Source of the DNA: Panonychus citri
Lineage: Eukaryota > Arthropoda > Arachnida > Trombidiformes > Tetranychidae
Direction of reading: 5' to 3'
DNA: 64,000 nucleotides
Assembly (NCBI RefSeq): GCF_014898815.1
Contig: NW_026515482.1
Coordinates: 1,302,001 to 1,366,000, forward strand
A model generated the notes under the pieces. The model had not been told where the DNA came from and did no database searches. It saw only the letters and a program-made list of their open reading frames with translations. A program made the position numbers and the translations under genes. Shown one piece after another: positions 47,701 through 58,900 of the stretch. Within the stretch, counting starts at the first letter, position 1. Every line of letters starts with the position of its first letter.

Positions 47701-50700
47701 TTAATTTGAAACAACATTAAGAAAAATATAAACAAATCAGAACAATTAAACAATCAAATGATTAACTAATTTCCCATCGTTGCCGAAAAACAGTTAATTA
47801 ATTTGTGTTAAAACAATTTAGTTAATCATGATTAGTAATGTAAGAAAAGTTGATTCCTTTCTCACGCAATTTAATTAAAAGATAAATTATTTGATCAATT
47901 AAATTGTTATCATAATATTTTCACTTGTTTATAAATGAAATTGTGGCAATTTAATTAACTTGATGATGATAATGATGATTAGTAAACAATCAAAAATTTA
48001 CACACATTGAAACAATTTAATTGTTATTATTGATCGTTAGTAACAATTAATTTTACTCTGAGAAAATCAATCATCAAGTGTGAACAATATGTAATATTTT
48101 TAATCATAATTAAAACGTGATTAAATCACACAAAAGGTTGATTGTTGTTGGAAATTTAATTGTTTGATTTTAATTTCGAATTTTTTTTTTCTTTTCTCTT
48201 CTTTTGATGATTAGTGGGACTCGCTGATTCCAAGTGAATCTTATAATGCTGAGAATCGTTATATCCAACCAATTGAGCCGCTCGTTGATCCTGGTCATCG
48301 ATCTGGACCTTCAATTGTCCACCACAATGGTCACTCTCATTGGGAACCTATGATTGTGCCCCAATCGACGCAAAATCGTAAAATATGGCAACCTTTTGCT
48401 TCCGCTTCGAGTTCAGGATCAGTTGTGAGCGGCGATCAAACGGAACAGGAAAAGGAAACTGTTGTTGACGAGAATAAAGGTGAGCCCAGTTCCGAAAATG
48501 TGGACAAACGTTGGCCTCTTATCGCTAAAGAGAATATTGAATCGGAAATTTTCCATGATGAATGGAGAACCGAGAAATCGCCGATCCTTGGATTGACCGG
48601 TCGTGGACCTGATTGGAGTAATGGTGAAGATCCATTCTCACGAATTGATAAATCGGTACCACAAATATCGACACCTATTTACCATCGGGACATTGAAGAG
48701 ATTCGTAATGAACGGCAGACGGAAAATGGTTACGATAAGTCAGTTTCTCGAACAAGTAAAATCTCTTGGGATGATAAGGAAGAGTTCAGAGGTGAAGGTG
48801 GAAATGAGGGTAAACGAGTTGAACCAATTGTCGATGATCGTGAGTCCATCATTGTTGGAAGACCAGGTGAAGGTGACGATCAACCTGTTCGACCTCAATT
48901 CCAATCGGCTCGAATTCAAGTTCAACCTGAAATTGCTCCTCCAGCTTCCCTTTTACCACGAACTCCGTCGATTCCTCAACCACAAGGTCCACCATTTTCT
49001 CCTCCTTCTCCTCCACCACCTCCACCTCTACTTTTGCTCCTGCCCCTAGATCATCATCACCATCACCCCCTTCACAAGCACCAGTGACGATTAGACCATC
49101 ATCCGTGACAGCCTCAGTTCGTAATGCTTTAGGTTTAAATACTGAGAAACCAAGTAAAAAGTACGTTTGGTTTGAAATGCCAAAGCCCAAGAAATCAGTC
49201 CGTTCACCTTCAGGTCGGTCTGATGTTACCACTACACAACCACCACGAGAATTTTTCACTGAAGATCAAACGGTTCCACCTTCACCAGGCCAAAAGTCGA
49301 GATTAGTTAAGGCGACAAAAGCACCTAAACAACAACAACCTAAAACTAGTAAACCCAAAGTGTCCAAATCCGTTTGGGGACTAAGAAAATCAGAAAGTCC
49401 AAAATCAGCTGATCAACTTGCACCTACATCGCTACCAATAGTAGCACCAAAAGTACCGATAACCCAACCAGAAATTACATCTACCCCAATAATCACTTCA
49501 ACTCGAATTCCCTTCTGGGCTGAACTTGATTCATCAACGAAATCAAATGAAGATCTGATTCGAGAATGGGAAGTCGTCCCAACCACACCCGCTGTCACAT
49601 CCAATACCAATGGTGCTCAAAGAGCCAAGAAAAACAATCTCAAAAAACGCAAAAGCGCAACATCAACAGCCGATGGTGTCACAACAACCAGTCAACCAAT
49701 TTACTTCCCAACAACAACGACAACATCACCAACAACCACTGGTTCACCTTTACAGACATTCAATCCGTTCATTGAAACCCAACGACCCAAGGCCAATCCT
49801 GGAACCAAATCGAGCCGCAAGTCGAGTGCTAAAAAACAAAACGCTGCCTTAACCAATCCTAACGATGGAAACTTTAGATATGAGACTCGTATTGACCATG
49901 GATCTTCACCCTCTTCATCACCCTCACCAGCCCTTGGTACAAACGACCAGCGAAGTGGCCGATTACAAACCAAAGGTGGTTCGACGGGTAAGAAAAGTTC
50001 TAAATCAAGTCCATCGAACAAGAAGAGAGCAAACAAATCGAAGCAACAAACTTCAGTCTCATCTCCATCTTCATTTACATCTCTGTCACTTACCCAATTT
50101 GACCCAGTTTCGAATGGAAACAAATTCGATAAACTTATTCGACCAACAAATAGTCCATCTCTCGCCACCGTAACTGTGCCAACAACTGCCAAAAACTTTA
50201 TTCCAATCACGACAACCTTTGCCTCGCCAACAACAACAACCAGATTCATCGCACCAACAACAACATCATCCTCATCCTCATCATCCTCATCATCATCATC
50301 ATCTCAACAACCAACGACAACTGTACAGACAATGATAAAAACACCGACCTCCCCTGCGACAACATATCGATCACTGGGAACAACGAATCAGCCCATTAAC
50401 ACGGTCACTCCGACCTTTTCTTCTGACTTTGAAGAAGTAGCGATTCCCGTTGGTGCCGATAATGCAAAAGTACCTGGCGAAGGACTCAGTAAATCAGCCG
50501 CTCTAATCGCCGGACCAAACTCACGAAACGCAAATTTACAAACCAATATTCCAACCAGCCGAGGGAAAGAAATACAAAATGACCTGAAAGAAGTCCCATT
50601 AGAAGACATTTTACCCGGTATACCAAACCAAGATTATGGTACATTAAAGACTGTCCCAAAAACGGCCTTTAAATGTTCAGACCAACAATATCCCGGTTAT

Positions 50701-51559
50701 TATGGAGACGTTGAGACCAAATGTCAAGTAAGTAGAAATATGGAATCGTAATAACAATTAACTAATCGACATCATTTCATTTGATTAGGTTTTCCATATT
50801 TGCCAATCCGATGGACGTCAAGACGATTTTATCTGTCCCATTGGTACCGTTTTCAATCAAATGTTTTTCGTCTGCGATTGGTGGAACAACTTCAAGTGCG
50901 AGGAAACACCAAATTACTATGAATTGAACGCAAATTTATACGATTACTCAAAAGAGCCCACAAATACTTCCGGAAACGCAAATACCAATAACGAAAAGGA
51001 AGTGGCCACAAACCGTTTCGGTGATAAAATGCCCTCAACTTCACCAAATGGAAAGTTAATCGTTGAAACAGAATCAAGTTCACCATCATCATCAACATCA
51101 TCATCGTTATCATCATCAGCTGATGAACTTCCGAATACAAGTTCAGTTTATTTCGTTGACGATTACAACGAATCCACAAAAGGTTCAAAGTTATCGAATA
51201 AAAAATCGCCACAACGAACAAACCAAGACCAAGAAAATGTCTCAGCGGCCTTAGAACGGGAATCAGACCAACCAGCCGAAAGTGTGGAAACAACTCACGA
51301 TAATGATAACAATCGTAGATCACAAAATAATAATGTCAATAGAAAATCAAATTCTGAGCGAAATGTAAATTCTGATGAAGTGGAATATTTTTTCAACGAT
51401 GATTCCACCCAAAGGTCACCATCTTCCTCTTCCCTCTCTCTACAATCGCCATCATCATCATCATCCTCATCGTCGTCATCGTCATCATTATCATCTTTAT
51501 CATCATCACCTAAATCATCATTTAATTTAGACGATCAATCAACACCAATTGATCTTTAA
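36051..51559 (+). CDS. Secreted Ser/Thr/Pro-rich protein with one chitin-binding type-2 domain (CPAP1-like)
   Basis: Exon 1, 36051-36152, encodes a signal peptide (M-F-P-V-K then an Ile/Val core to I-Q-S) and ends at phase 0 at GTAAGT. Exon 2 starts at 48215 after TTAG and runs to 50727. Exon 3 is 50789-51559. The total is about 1128 codons. The exon 2/3 junction splits a chitin-binding peritrophin-A domain with six cysteines (K-C-S, K-C-Q, H-I-C, F-I-C, V-C-D, K-C-E), the P-G-Y-Y motif and V-C-D-W-W-N. The rest is low-complexity, basic, and rich in Ser, Thr, Pro and Lys, with TCA/TCG serine runs. This fits cuticular proteins analogous to peritrophins with one domain, or mucin-like matrix proteins that bind chitin outside the cell. 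Exon 2 needs a frame change between about 48900 and 49084 (a missing base or a small unrecognised intron). The link between exon 1 and exon 2 is inferred from phase and logic only. Confidence 0.72.
38729..38762. repeat. (GA)n microsatellite
   Basis: About 17 GA units inside the 12-kb intron. Confidence 0.9.
42137..42156. repeat. (CT)n microsatellite with nearby (GA)n
   Basis: A CT run is followed about 110 bases later by a GA run (42266-42283), so the transcript could fold these into a hairpin. The overlapping open frames on both strands (42043-42369) are products of these repeats. Confidence 0.85.
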
Positions 51560-52185
51560 AAAAACATCAACAACTAACAATCAAAATCAATAGAAAACAA
51601 TGTAAACAATCAATACAAATTACTTTTTTTTCTATTACGTCTTTTAATTAGAAACTGAATGTAATCACTAATTACAATCAATCGTGTTATCATCCTAATC
51701 AATTTAATTAACTAAATTTACTTGTATCACTTTTGATTGTAATGATTAACTTTCCTTTTCGTTGTTTTTTCTACATAAATTGTTAATTAATCATCAAGAG
51801 AATCATCAACAAGGTTAATCAATTCATTTTGTCAAATTATCTTTATCAATGTTTACAATTAAAAATCATTTTCTCTTTTCTTGTTAAATCATTACCTAGT
51901 TAATTAATTGTCCCAGAAAATATTCCAATCAAAACAATTAAAACTTTTCTTCAACTACTATTACGTTGATTTAAACACTAACACAGTTAGCTGATTAAAT
52001 AGGAACAATTAATTAAGATGAGAATGTGTCACCTTAATCAACCAACATGATAAAGATGAAAGTTAATATTTGATTTAAATTTTCTGAAATAACATTGATG
52101 AACAATTAACGTTGTTAATTAGATTAATTGGTGTCAGTAAAAGTCAAGTAAACTCAGCTTGACAATATAACTGAATAACTTTTGG
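51560..52185. other. Intergenic region between the chitin-binding gene and the small secreted-protein gene
   Basis: 3' UTR and promoter DNA. AT-rich with no exon recognised. Confidence 0.55.
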
Positions 52186-52193
52186 TATAAATA
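52186..52193 (+). promoter_or_regulatory. TATA box of the small secreted-protein gene
   Basis: TATAAATA followed by AAAGGGAGG. Transcription would start near 52214-52219, where TCATCA resembles an arthropod initiator. That gives an 80-base 5' UTR before the ATG at 52299. Confidence 0.7.
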
Positions 52194-52298
52194 AAAGGGA
52201 GGACAATTGAATTTTCATCAACACTCAAAACCAATTTACCATCGAGTTAACATCGTAATTGTAATTGTAACAAGTGAAAAATTCAAAACTCAATTAAA

Positions 52299-52721
52299 AT
52301 GAACAAATTAATCTTTACCTTTGTATTACTCTCATCGTTGGTATTGTTCAACGTTCAAGCTCAAGACAGTGGAGGTTCTGCTGTAGCATCAAGTAGTTCT
52401 GGTTCTTCCGCTGGTGGGGATCAAGCTCAAGCTGCCGCTGTTGCTGGTTCTTCCGCTGGAGGAGATCAAAATGGACCAGATTCAAAAGTTGACTCTGGTC
52501 CCTCTGAAGGAAGTCAAGGCGTCCCTTCCACCTTTCCAATGTCAGCCATGGGAACGCCTTCTACCACTGATGGGGCCAAACCTCCCATGGGTCCAGGTTT
52601 ACCAGGTATGGGTGGTATGATGAATTCCATGCAAATGATAATGCCAAAAATGATGAAAGTGATGAATCAAATGATCAAATGTTGTATGGAGCTGATGAAT
52701 ACGCTTATGTCACCGATGTAA
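52299..52721 (+). CDS. Small secreted Gly/Ser-rich protein with Met-rich C-terminus, 140 residues
   Basis: A single exon with TATA box upstream and AATAAA downstream. Residues 1-21 are a signal peptide (M-N-K-L-I-F, Leu/Val core, V-Q-A). Residues 22-60 contain an imperfect repeat of G-S-S-A-G-G-D-Q, seen twice. The middle is Pro/Gly-rich. The last 40 residues are strongly Met-rich (M-M, M-x-x-M pattern) with a single adjacent Cys pair (K-C-C-M). It is probably a secreted extracellular, salivary or silk-associated protein. The Met and CC pattern could bind metal, which is only a guess. I do not recognise a family. A partial, deleted relic of the gene seems to lie at 54318-54400. Confidence 0.82.
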   Translation: MNKLIFTFVLLSSLVLFNVQAQDSGGSAVASSSSGSSAGGDQAQAAAVAGSSAGGDQNGPDSKVDSGPSEGSQGVPSTFPMSAMGTPSTTDGAKPPMGPGLPGMGGMMNSMQMIMPKMMKVMNQMIKCCMELMNTLMSPM

Positions 52722-52867
52722 TCAGTCAATGATAATTTGCGACCTACGAGTCAAAATTTAAGAAAAGAAGAAAATTGAATCTTGAAAACCTTAAAACTGT
52801 AAACCTATTTAATTTTACTCTGAATCGGTTGAAAATGATTTACAAATGAATCCATTCTCATGGTAAA

Positions 52868-52873
52868 AATAAA
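52868..52873 (+). terminator. Poly(A) signal of the small secreted-protein gene
   Basis: AATAAA about 150 bases after the stop codon at 52721. Confidence 0.6.
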
Positions 52874-53109
52874 ATAACTATTATCACAAATGATCGTTTC
52901 GACTTATTTATCGGTTGATTTTATCTGATTCAACTACAAATTCATGTTCAATTTAATAACACACTATCCACAACTACTACCGATTGAATGATTTAGTGAG
53001 AACTTCGAGCTGGTCAATCTAAAATAGCATTTGAGTCCACCAACGGAAATTTCGAACTTCGTTTTGAACGTTTTCTACTCACATCTTATTGTTCATGTAG
53101 ATTTTTTTT

Positions 53110-53860
53110 TCTTTTTCCAAAGTTTAGAACTCAAAACAATAGATCAATAGAAACGTGATTTTCACATCATTCCTCAAAGAATCAATATTATCGTTTATCA
53201 TAGATTTTTATATGGTAATGAAGACAAACGTATCGATTGGAATTACGATTATCTCTCAGCTCGTATCGATCAATTTAAGGTAAAGTTCTAAATGAAAGGA
53301 AAACTTTACAACTTCGATTTGAAGATTTGAAGGAAAAAAATTTGAAAGAAAATAAATCAATTTAAATGATTAATTTCTTTTAATTGTCGCTTGCAATTAA
53401 TACAATGAGTTGATCAACAACTATAACGATCGTTCAGGTCAATTGTTACATTGCGATTGATTTTTCAGCTTCGATAACATGTTAAAAACTTTCTCAATCA
53501 GATTAGACATTAACTATTAATAGATACAATTTTCAATTCAAATCACTGATCTAATTAGTATAATTTTGATAATTCTATGATTATTATCAAGTTCACTTTA
53601 ACAACGTCAACAATTTAATCACATCGATTGATGATTTAAATAAAGAAAATTTTACATCTGGTTAATCAAGTTACTCATTGTTTAGTTAACAATTAAAAAT
53701 AAGGATTGACTATTAAAGATTCGTATTTAGTTATTCATTAATCGTGTTGACTTTTATTTGAAACCCTAAAAGTTAATTGTTTACATTGAATATCTAATGA
53801 TCTAAAAGCTAGATTTATTTTCGCACTATTTTGAAGCTCTTATTAGGACTTGATCTTAAA
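53110..53860. repeat. Diverged direct repeat, copy 1
   Basis: Several blocks recur in the same order in copy 2 (54260-54870). One is GTTTAGAA...AACAATAGATCAATAG near 53121 and 54266. Another is TATTCATTA...TTGACTTT near 53733 and 54699. This suggests an old tandem duplication of the DNA downstream of the small secreted-protein gene, with heavy divergence. There is no coding content in this copy. Confidence 0.45.
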
Positions 53861-53864
53861 AGGA

Positions 53865-54122
53865 CTGCGACAACATATCGATCACTGGGAACAACGAATC
53901 AGCCCATTAACACGGTCACTCCGACCTTTTCTTCTGACTTTGAAGAAGTAGCGATTCCCGTTGGTGCCGATAATGCAAAAGTACCTGGTGAAGGACTCAG
54001 TAAATCAGCCGCTCTAATCGCCGGACCAAACTCACGAAATGCAAATTTACAAACCAATATTCCAACCACCCGAGGGAAAGAAATACAAAATGACCTGAAA
54101 GAAGTGCTATTAGAAGACATTT
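53865..54122 (+). pseudogene. 258-bp duplicate fragment of the chitin-binding gene exon 2
   Basis: This block copies 50354-50611 with about five substitutions, of which two are synonymous, one changes Ser to Thr and two change a Val-Pro pair to Val-Leu. It keeps the reading frame and then hits a stop just past the copied block. It lacks a signal peptide and the chitin-binding domain, and the DNA around it is unrelated to exon 2. It is a recent local partial duplication, almost certainly not a functional gene. Confidence 0.9.
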
Positions 54123-54259
54123 GACTATTCTATGGGTAGAAACCTATTCGGTGATGAAACGAACTGAACTAAATGGCAAGTTGGTTGTTGGAAAGACTTT
54201 TGTACAATTACAATGACTTGATTAAAACACTAACCAAATCAATTGCTTGAAAAATAAAT

Positions 54260-54870
54260 TTGTAAAGTTTAGAATCCTAAACAATAGATCAATAGAAATG
54301 CGATTTTCTCATCATATTACTCAAGACCAATTTACATCGTAATTGTAATTGTAGCAAGTGAAAAATTAAAACTTTAACGTTAATCCAGCGATGTAATCAA
54401 TTGTAAACTAACTTCTCAAATTCAATAAATTGGTGTACAACTAAATTGAATTAAAGTATCGTAACTATTTTCAGACTTAATTTTGTCCGTTTGAACTGTA
54501 AGAAAAAATCGATTTCAATTGTTGGAAAGATCAATCAATTTGATAAAATATTTCGCAAACGCAATTCAAAATTAAGCCAAAGTTCAGCCTTTTCTCTGAA
54601 TGATTAAAATTCCCTTTAACATCTGATTAAATTGACGCAGAAACAATGAATTGATCACAATTAAAATAAGGCTAAACAATCAAAGAGTCATGTTTACTTA
54701 TTCATTAGTTATATTGACTTTCATTTGGTTACTTTAAAGCTTAATTGTGATTAATTTATTTGCGCTCTGGAAGAAAACAATCAAATTAATAGTTAAATTG
54801 AGTTGAAAAATTGATTTTACTTTTTAAATTGTAATCGACAACAAATTAATACAATGATTAAGATGATGAT
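54260..54870. repeat. Diverged direct repeat, copy 2
   Basis: Partner of 53110-53860, in direct orientation. It contains at 54318-54400 a copy of the 5' UTR of the gene at 52299, described separately. Confidence 0.45.
54318..54400 (+). pseudogene. Relic of the small secreted-protein gene (5' UTR joined to stop region)
   Basis: Bases 54318-54373 match 52222-52290, with an 11-12 base deletion. The match includes ACATCGTAATTGTAATTGTA and CAAGTGAAAAATT. Soon after comes GCGATGTAATCA, which resembles the stop region CCGATGTAATCA at 52712-52723. The coding part appears to have been lost by deletion. Confidence 0.5.
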
Positions 54871-55997
54871 GAAGATGAAGATGATAATCGGGATGAACAG
54901 AAAGGTATTGGAAGATCAGGTAAATTGGGAATCAGTGGAAATCAAAATTTATCAATAGAAAAAGAAAGTTAATTAATGATTGATCACAGATGAATTAATG
55001 AATCTACGTTAATTAACAGTTAATTTTCAGTTTAATTACTTTCTCTCTGTACTAAGGTCAGTTAATTGAAAATTTTTAATGGTTTTCAGCCTTAATCAAT
55101 TACTTATTTTACTCTTTTTTATATCAATGGGTTTTTTTTTGCTTCAACAATTTAATACGAAACTTAAAATAATCAGCTAATTGTTATAAACCCGTTTGTT
55201 TTTGCTCCATAATTGAATTTTCATGTTCCCTCTTTGGTTGATATTATAATCGGTTGATTAATTGATAAGTTAATTTTACAATTAAGATTAAACTTCTCTG
55301 TCAATATTACAAAATGTTATGGGTCTTTGTATATATAATATTTATCATTTTTATCATAAACCTGAGATAATATTTTACGCTCAACGATTGTTTAATTGTG
55401 AGCTTCACTTTTGTTATTATCATTATTAATTGTTATCATTACCTTGCAATTTACTTAATTACTAATTTTTTTTTCTCAACCATTTTCCTTTAATCAAAAA
55501 GGAGGTTGTTGGAAAAGGTTGGGAGAGAGAGAGAGAGAGAGAGAGAGGCCAAAGTGTAAGTCAACTAATAATAATAATATCAATATCAATATTAAAAACA
55601 TTATATCGACGACGATAATTAACTAACAAGTTGATTGGTACATAATACAACAGTTGGTTCGTAGAGAGATGGGAGAGAGAGAGAGAGAAAGATTTATAAA
55701 AGTTGAGGCAAGGTGATGATTTTGTTTCACTTAAACTGAACATGTTTTGGTTTTGTTTTCTTGTGTCACTGACTGTACTTCAGAGGTACAATATATCAGG
55801 TAATTTGTGTTTGTTGTTGTGTGTTTATGTTTCAACTCTATTACGATTTGAACATTTAAAGATAATTGAAATTGGAGGAGAAGGGAGAAAGGAGTGGAAA
55901 GGTTGCTTCGATTTTCGAGAAAAAAAATGGATTTCTTTTAGTTTGGTGGTAATGATTTTTTTGTGGGTGGTGGTGGTGGTGGCGGACTTGGATCATC
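54871..55997. other. Gene-free region downstream of PP2A B55
   Basis: No exon was recognised. It includes a (GA)n run at 55525-55548 and, toward 55997, the 3' UTR of the minus-strand PP2A gene. Open frames at 55561-55743 and 55703-56014 are not supported by any domain. Confidence 0.55.
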
Positions 55998-58900
55998 TCA
56001 ACCTCTATCTTTAAATATAAACAAATTATTTGTGGCTGCGACTGCGATTATGTTTTCATTTGGATGCCATGCGGTGTGTAAAATTTTCCTTGTATAGTCC
56101 AAGCTTTCAACGCTTATTTCATCTTTCTTTTTTTTACCTCCCGTGTAAACCTGAGAGAGAGAAAGAGAGAGATAATTATAATCATGAAAAGAAAAGAATC
56201 AAAGATCATGTAAGAAAAATCAGATTCATGCATAGTGAGAGGGATATTAGAGAAACAGATAAGGTTAATGGTTCGTTGAACAATAAAGATTAGAACTAAG
56301 TATCTATGCCCTTTTCTTGTAAGGAAGACAAAACTTAGGTTTGCATATACGATGAATTTTGTATTAATGGACATTGAATAGAGAAAAAAAAATCAGGTTT
56401 ATCTTGTCAGCAAACCAGATAAGGAGAGTATTTTTTTCCCGCTCAAAACGCAACTGATTTAACGAGCTATCGGTAGGAAGAGGAGGTATTGATAGCGAAG
56501 CATTGATCGTTTGCAACTGCTAATTTGGTCCATTTTAATTGTAATTGAGATCAATACCTTTCTTGGTTTAAGCACTGTCCTAGGTTTTGCGATTTCTTTA
56601 GATGCTTCCAGCATCACCTCTCTCTTTGAGTGTCGATCAAAAATTTTAAAAAAATTATTATATGATCCGGTCATTAAAAATCTGTAGGAAAAAAAGGATA
56701 AGATTGCAATTAGTATAATTTTCTATTATTGATGAATCAGTCCGATTAATTTGGGTGGGAGAATAGGTTGATTTGATTTTGTTGAGCCAATCAATATTAA
56801 TGAGCCAAAATTTTTACTGATGCTCAGACAAACAAACACCTTAAAGGTACTGAGAATAATAAATTGTTGATTTAAGATGAAATTAGGTATTTCTGTTTGT
56901 ATTTGTAAGAACAATTTTAAAACTCTTTCAATTATTATGACCGGTAATTGATTGAATACTTACTGATCGGTTCCGTTGAAGCAACATTCAAATTTATCGA
57001 AAATGTAATCATTCTCATATAAGCTGCATAACTTTGATCTTAAATACTCGTGGACGAGATATGATTCAACTGGCTTGGAATCCATATTAAGATCCCAAAC
57101 TTTAACAGATAAGTAGTCTCTGGAAATTAAATATCTTCCGTTAGAACAAAATCTGATCCCGGAAATACTTGATATAATCTCAGAAAAGAAGCTCCTATTT
57201 GTTGGGTCTTCAGGTTCTTCGAAAACTGTGAGAACAAAAAAACAGAGAAAATAAAACAAAATTAGACAGGAATAATAGAGGTAGAGTAACGAAGTTGTTT
57301 AAATTGCGATATCAATTATCGATATGACATAGAAAAACAAAACAAAATCGATGCTTACTTTTAGCATGCCGGTCACATAATGCAGCGGCCCTCATATCAC
57401 AAAGTCTGATGATACCTTTACTGCTACTGTAAACAAATAAATTACAATGATGTGGATGAAATTCGGCAGCAGTGATAACTTCGGTTAACTCTTCCATATT
57501 TACTGGTTTAATGTCAACGATGTCTAGAGTGAGAGAGAGAGAAAAAGAATGATAAAAGAAACGAAAATTAATGAATAAGCAATAATAACGATGATGAATA
57601 ACGATTTACACCAACAATCAATGAATCTTCACAAATAAGGATGAGGACACAAGATCTTTTCAGGATGAAATTTTGAGCTTTGCACTTTGAAAGGTGAAAA
57701 TGAGGACAAAATGGTTAAATGATAGAGAAATTGAAAAAACAAATAACGAGACAAAAAAAGATTATTCTGTTGACTAATAAGTCTTTCAACAAGTAAATTG
57801 AAAAAAAGAAGCAAAATTTAAAGAGGACAAATAGCTTCATTGTATCGATGATTTAAACAGCTTAATTAACCAATTACGTGGTAAATAATCTAAGCTATCT
57901 TGGATCTTCTCTTATTTGTTGATCTTTTTGTTTGATGCTATTGGGCGCGCGCGTGCTGATGGATATGAACGGACAAGTTGAACACAAAAACAATAAAATA
58001 AATGGTCCAAATTGAAGTTCACTGATTGGTTGGTTAACATTATCGGTTCTCGGTAAACACTCACTAAAACTTTCGTCAGTTATATCCAAATGCCAGAGAT
58101 TGATTCTAAGATCATCAGCGGAAAGGTAAGTCTCTTGATCACTATTCATTGAAATAGAGTTTATATGGTAAGTGTGCGCATTGGCATATATCCTTTTTGG
58201 GCAAGCTTCAACAGTTAATTCCATTGGTTTGATAACAGGTACACGGAGGGATTTAATTGAATTAGGTTCTTTTATACAATGTCCTTCATCATCTATCAAA
58301 TTGTAACCATCCATTTGTCTCTCTCTTTCATAAACTTTCCACAATTTAATTGTCTTATCGTTAGTTGAAAGTAGAAAATGAGCAGGATTTTTCCTCTTTA
58401 ACCATCTTATTTTGTTTATCTTCTCTTCGATTTCCAAACTTTTCAGGTAATCAAATTCTGGCTCATGACTTTGAAAAGTTGTATAAACACTGTAATCTCC
58501 TCTTCTTGGCACTGATTTTTTCGCCTGTATAAAAAATTAAAAAATTGGTGAAAAAAAAGGCAAATGAATGAGTATCCAAAAAAGGTATAAATATACATGT
58601 TTCAATGAAGAACAGATTAGAACAGGTTAATGAATGAACAAGAAAGAAAAAGAAAATTAGAGTAAGGCCAATGGCGGGCATCTAAGAAAAGTGTTCAAAT
58701 ACATGTATATAGAGAGAAAGAGTGAGACCGAGAGAGAGAGAGAGAGAGAGAGGGAGGGAGAGAGCAAAATGAGACCAGCATGGAAAGAGAGAGAGAGAGA
58801 GTTGTTGACAGAGTATTGAAATGTTCAAATGTGTGTCCTTGACTGATCTATCAAAAAAAAAGAGTAAATCCATCAAGATGAAGTGGAAAAAAGGTAGAAA

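Larger units (their letters stand above)
36153..48214 (+). other. 12-kb intron of the chitin-binding protein gene
   Basis: Bounded by GTAAGT and TTTGATGATTAG. I found no exon, mobile element or RNA gene inside. It contains GA or CT microsatellites (38729-38762, 42137-42156, 42515-42533), a GATGAT run near 38130, and AT-rich TAATTGTT words throughout. A GC-richer patch at 39175-39275 has repeated CTGGTCAG words. The CGAA-rich stretch at 42430-42660 looks like the gene's own upstream region and might be an alternative promoter. Confidence 0.55.

Noticed and set aside
48986..49049. Possible 63-base intron GTCCACC...CCCCTAG in the proline-rich exon
   Set aside because: Its length is a multiple of three, so it cannot repair the frame change, and the donor is poor.
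56459..56557. Continuation of PP2A exon 6 into 56459 giving a divergent C-terminus
   Set aside because: The conserved C-terminal blade is found intact in a separate exon at 55998-56150 with matching phase 0, so the read-through is intron.
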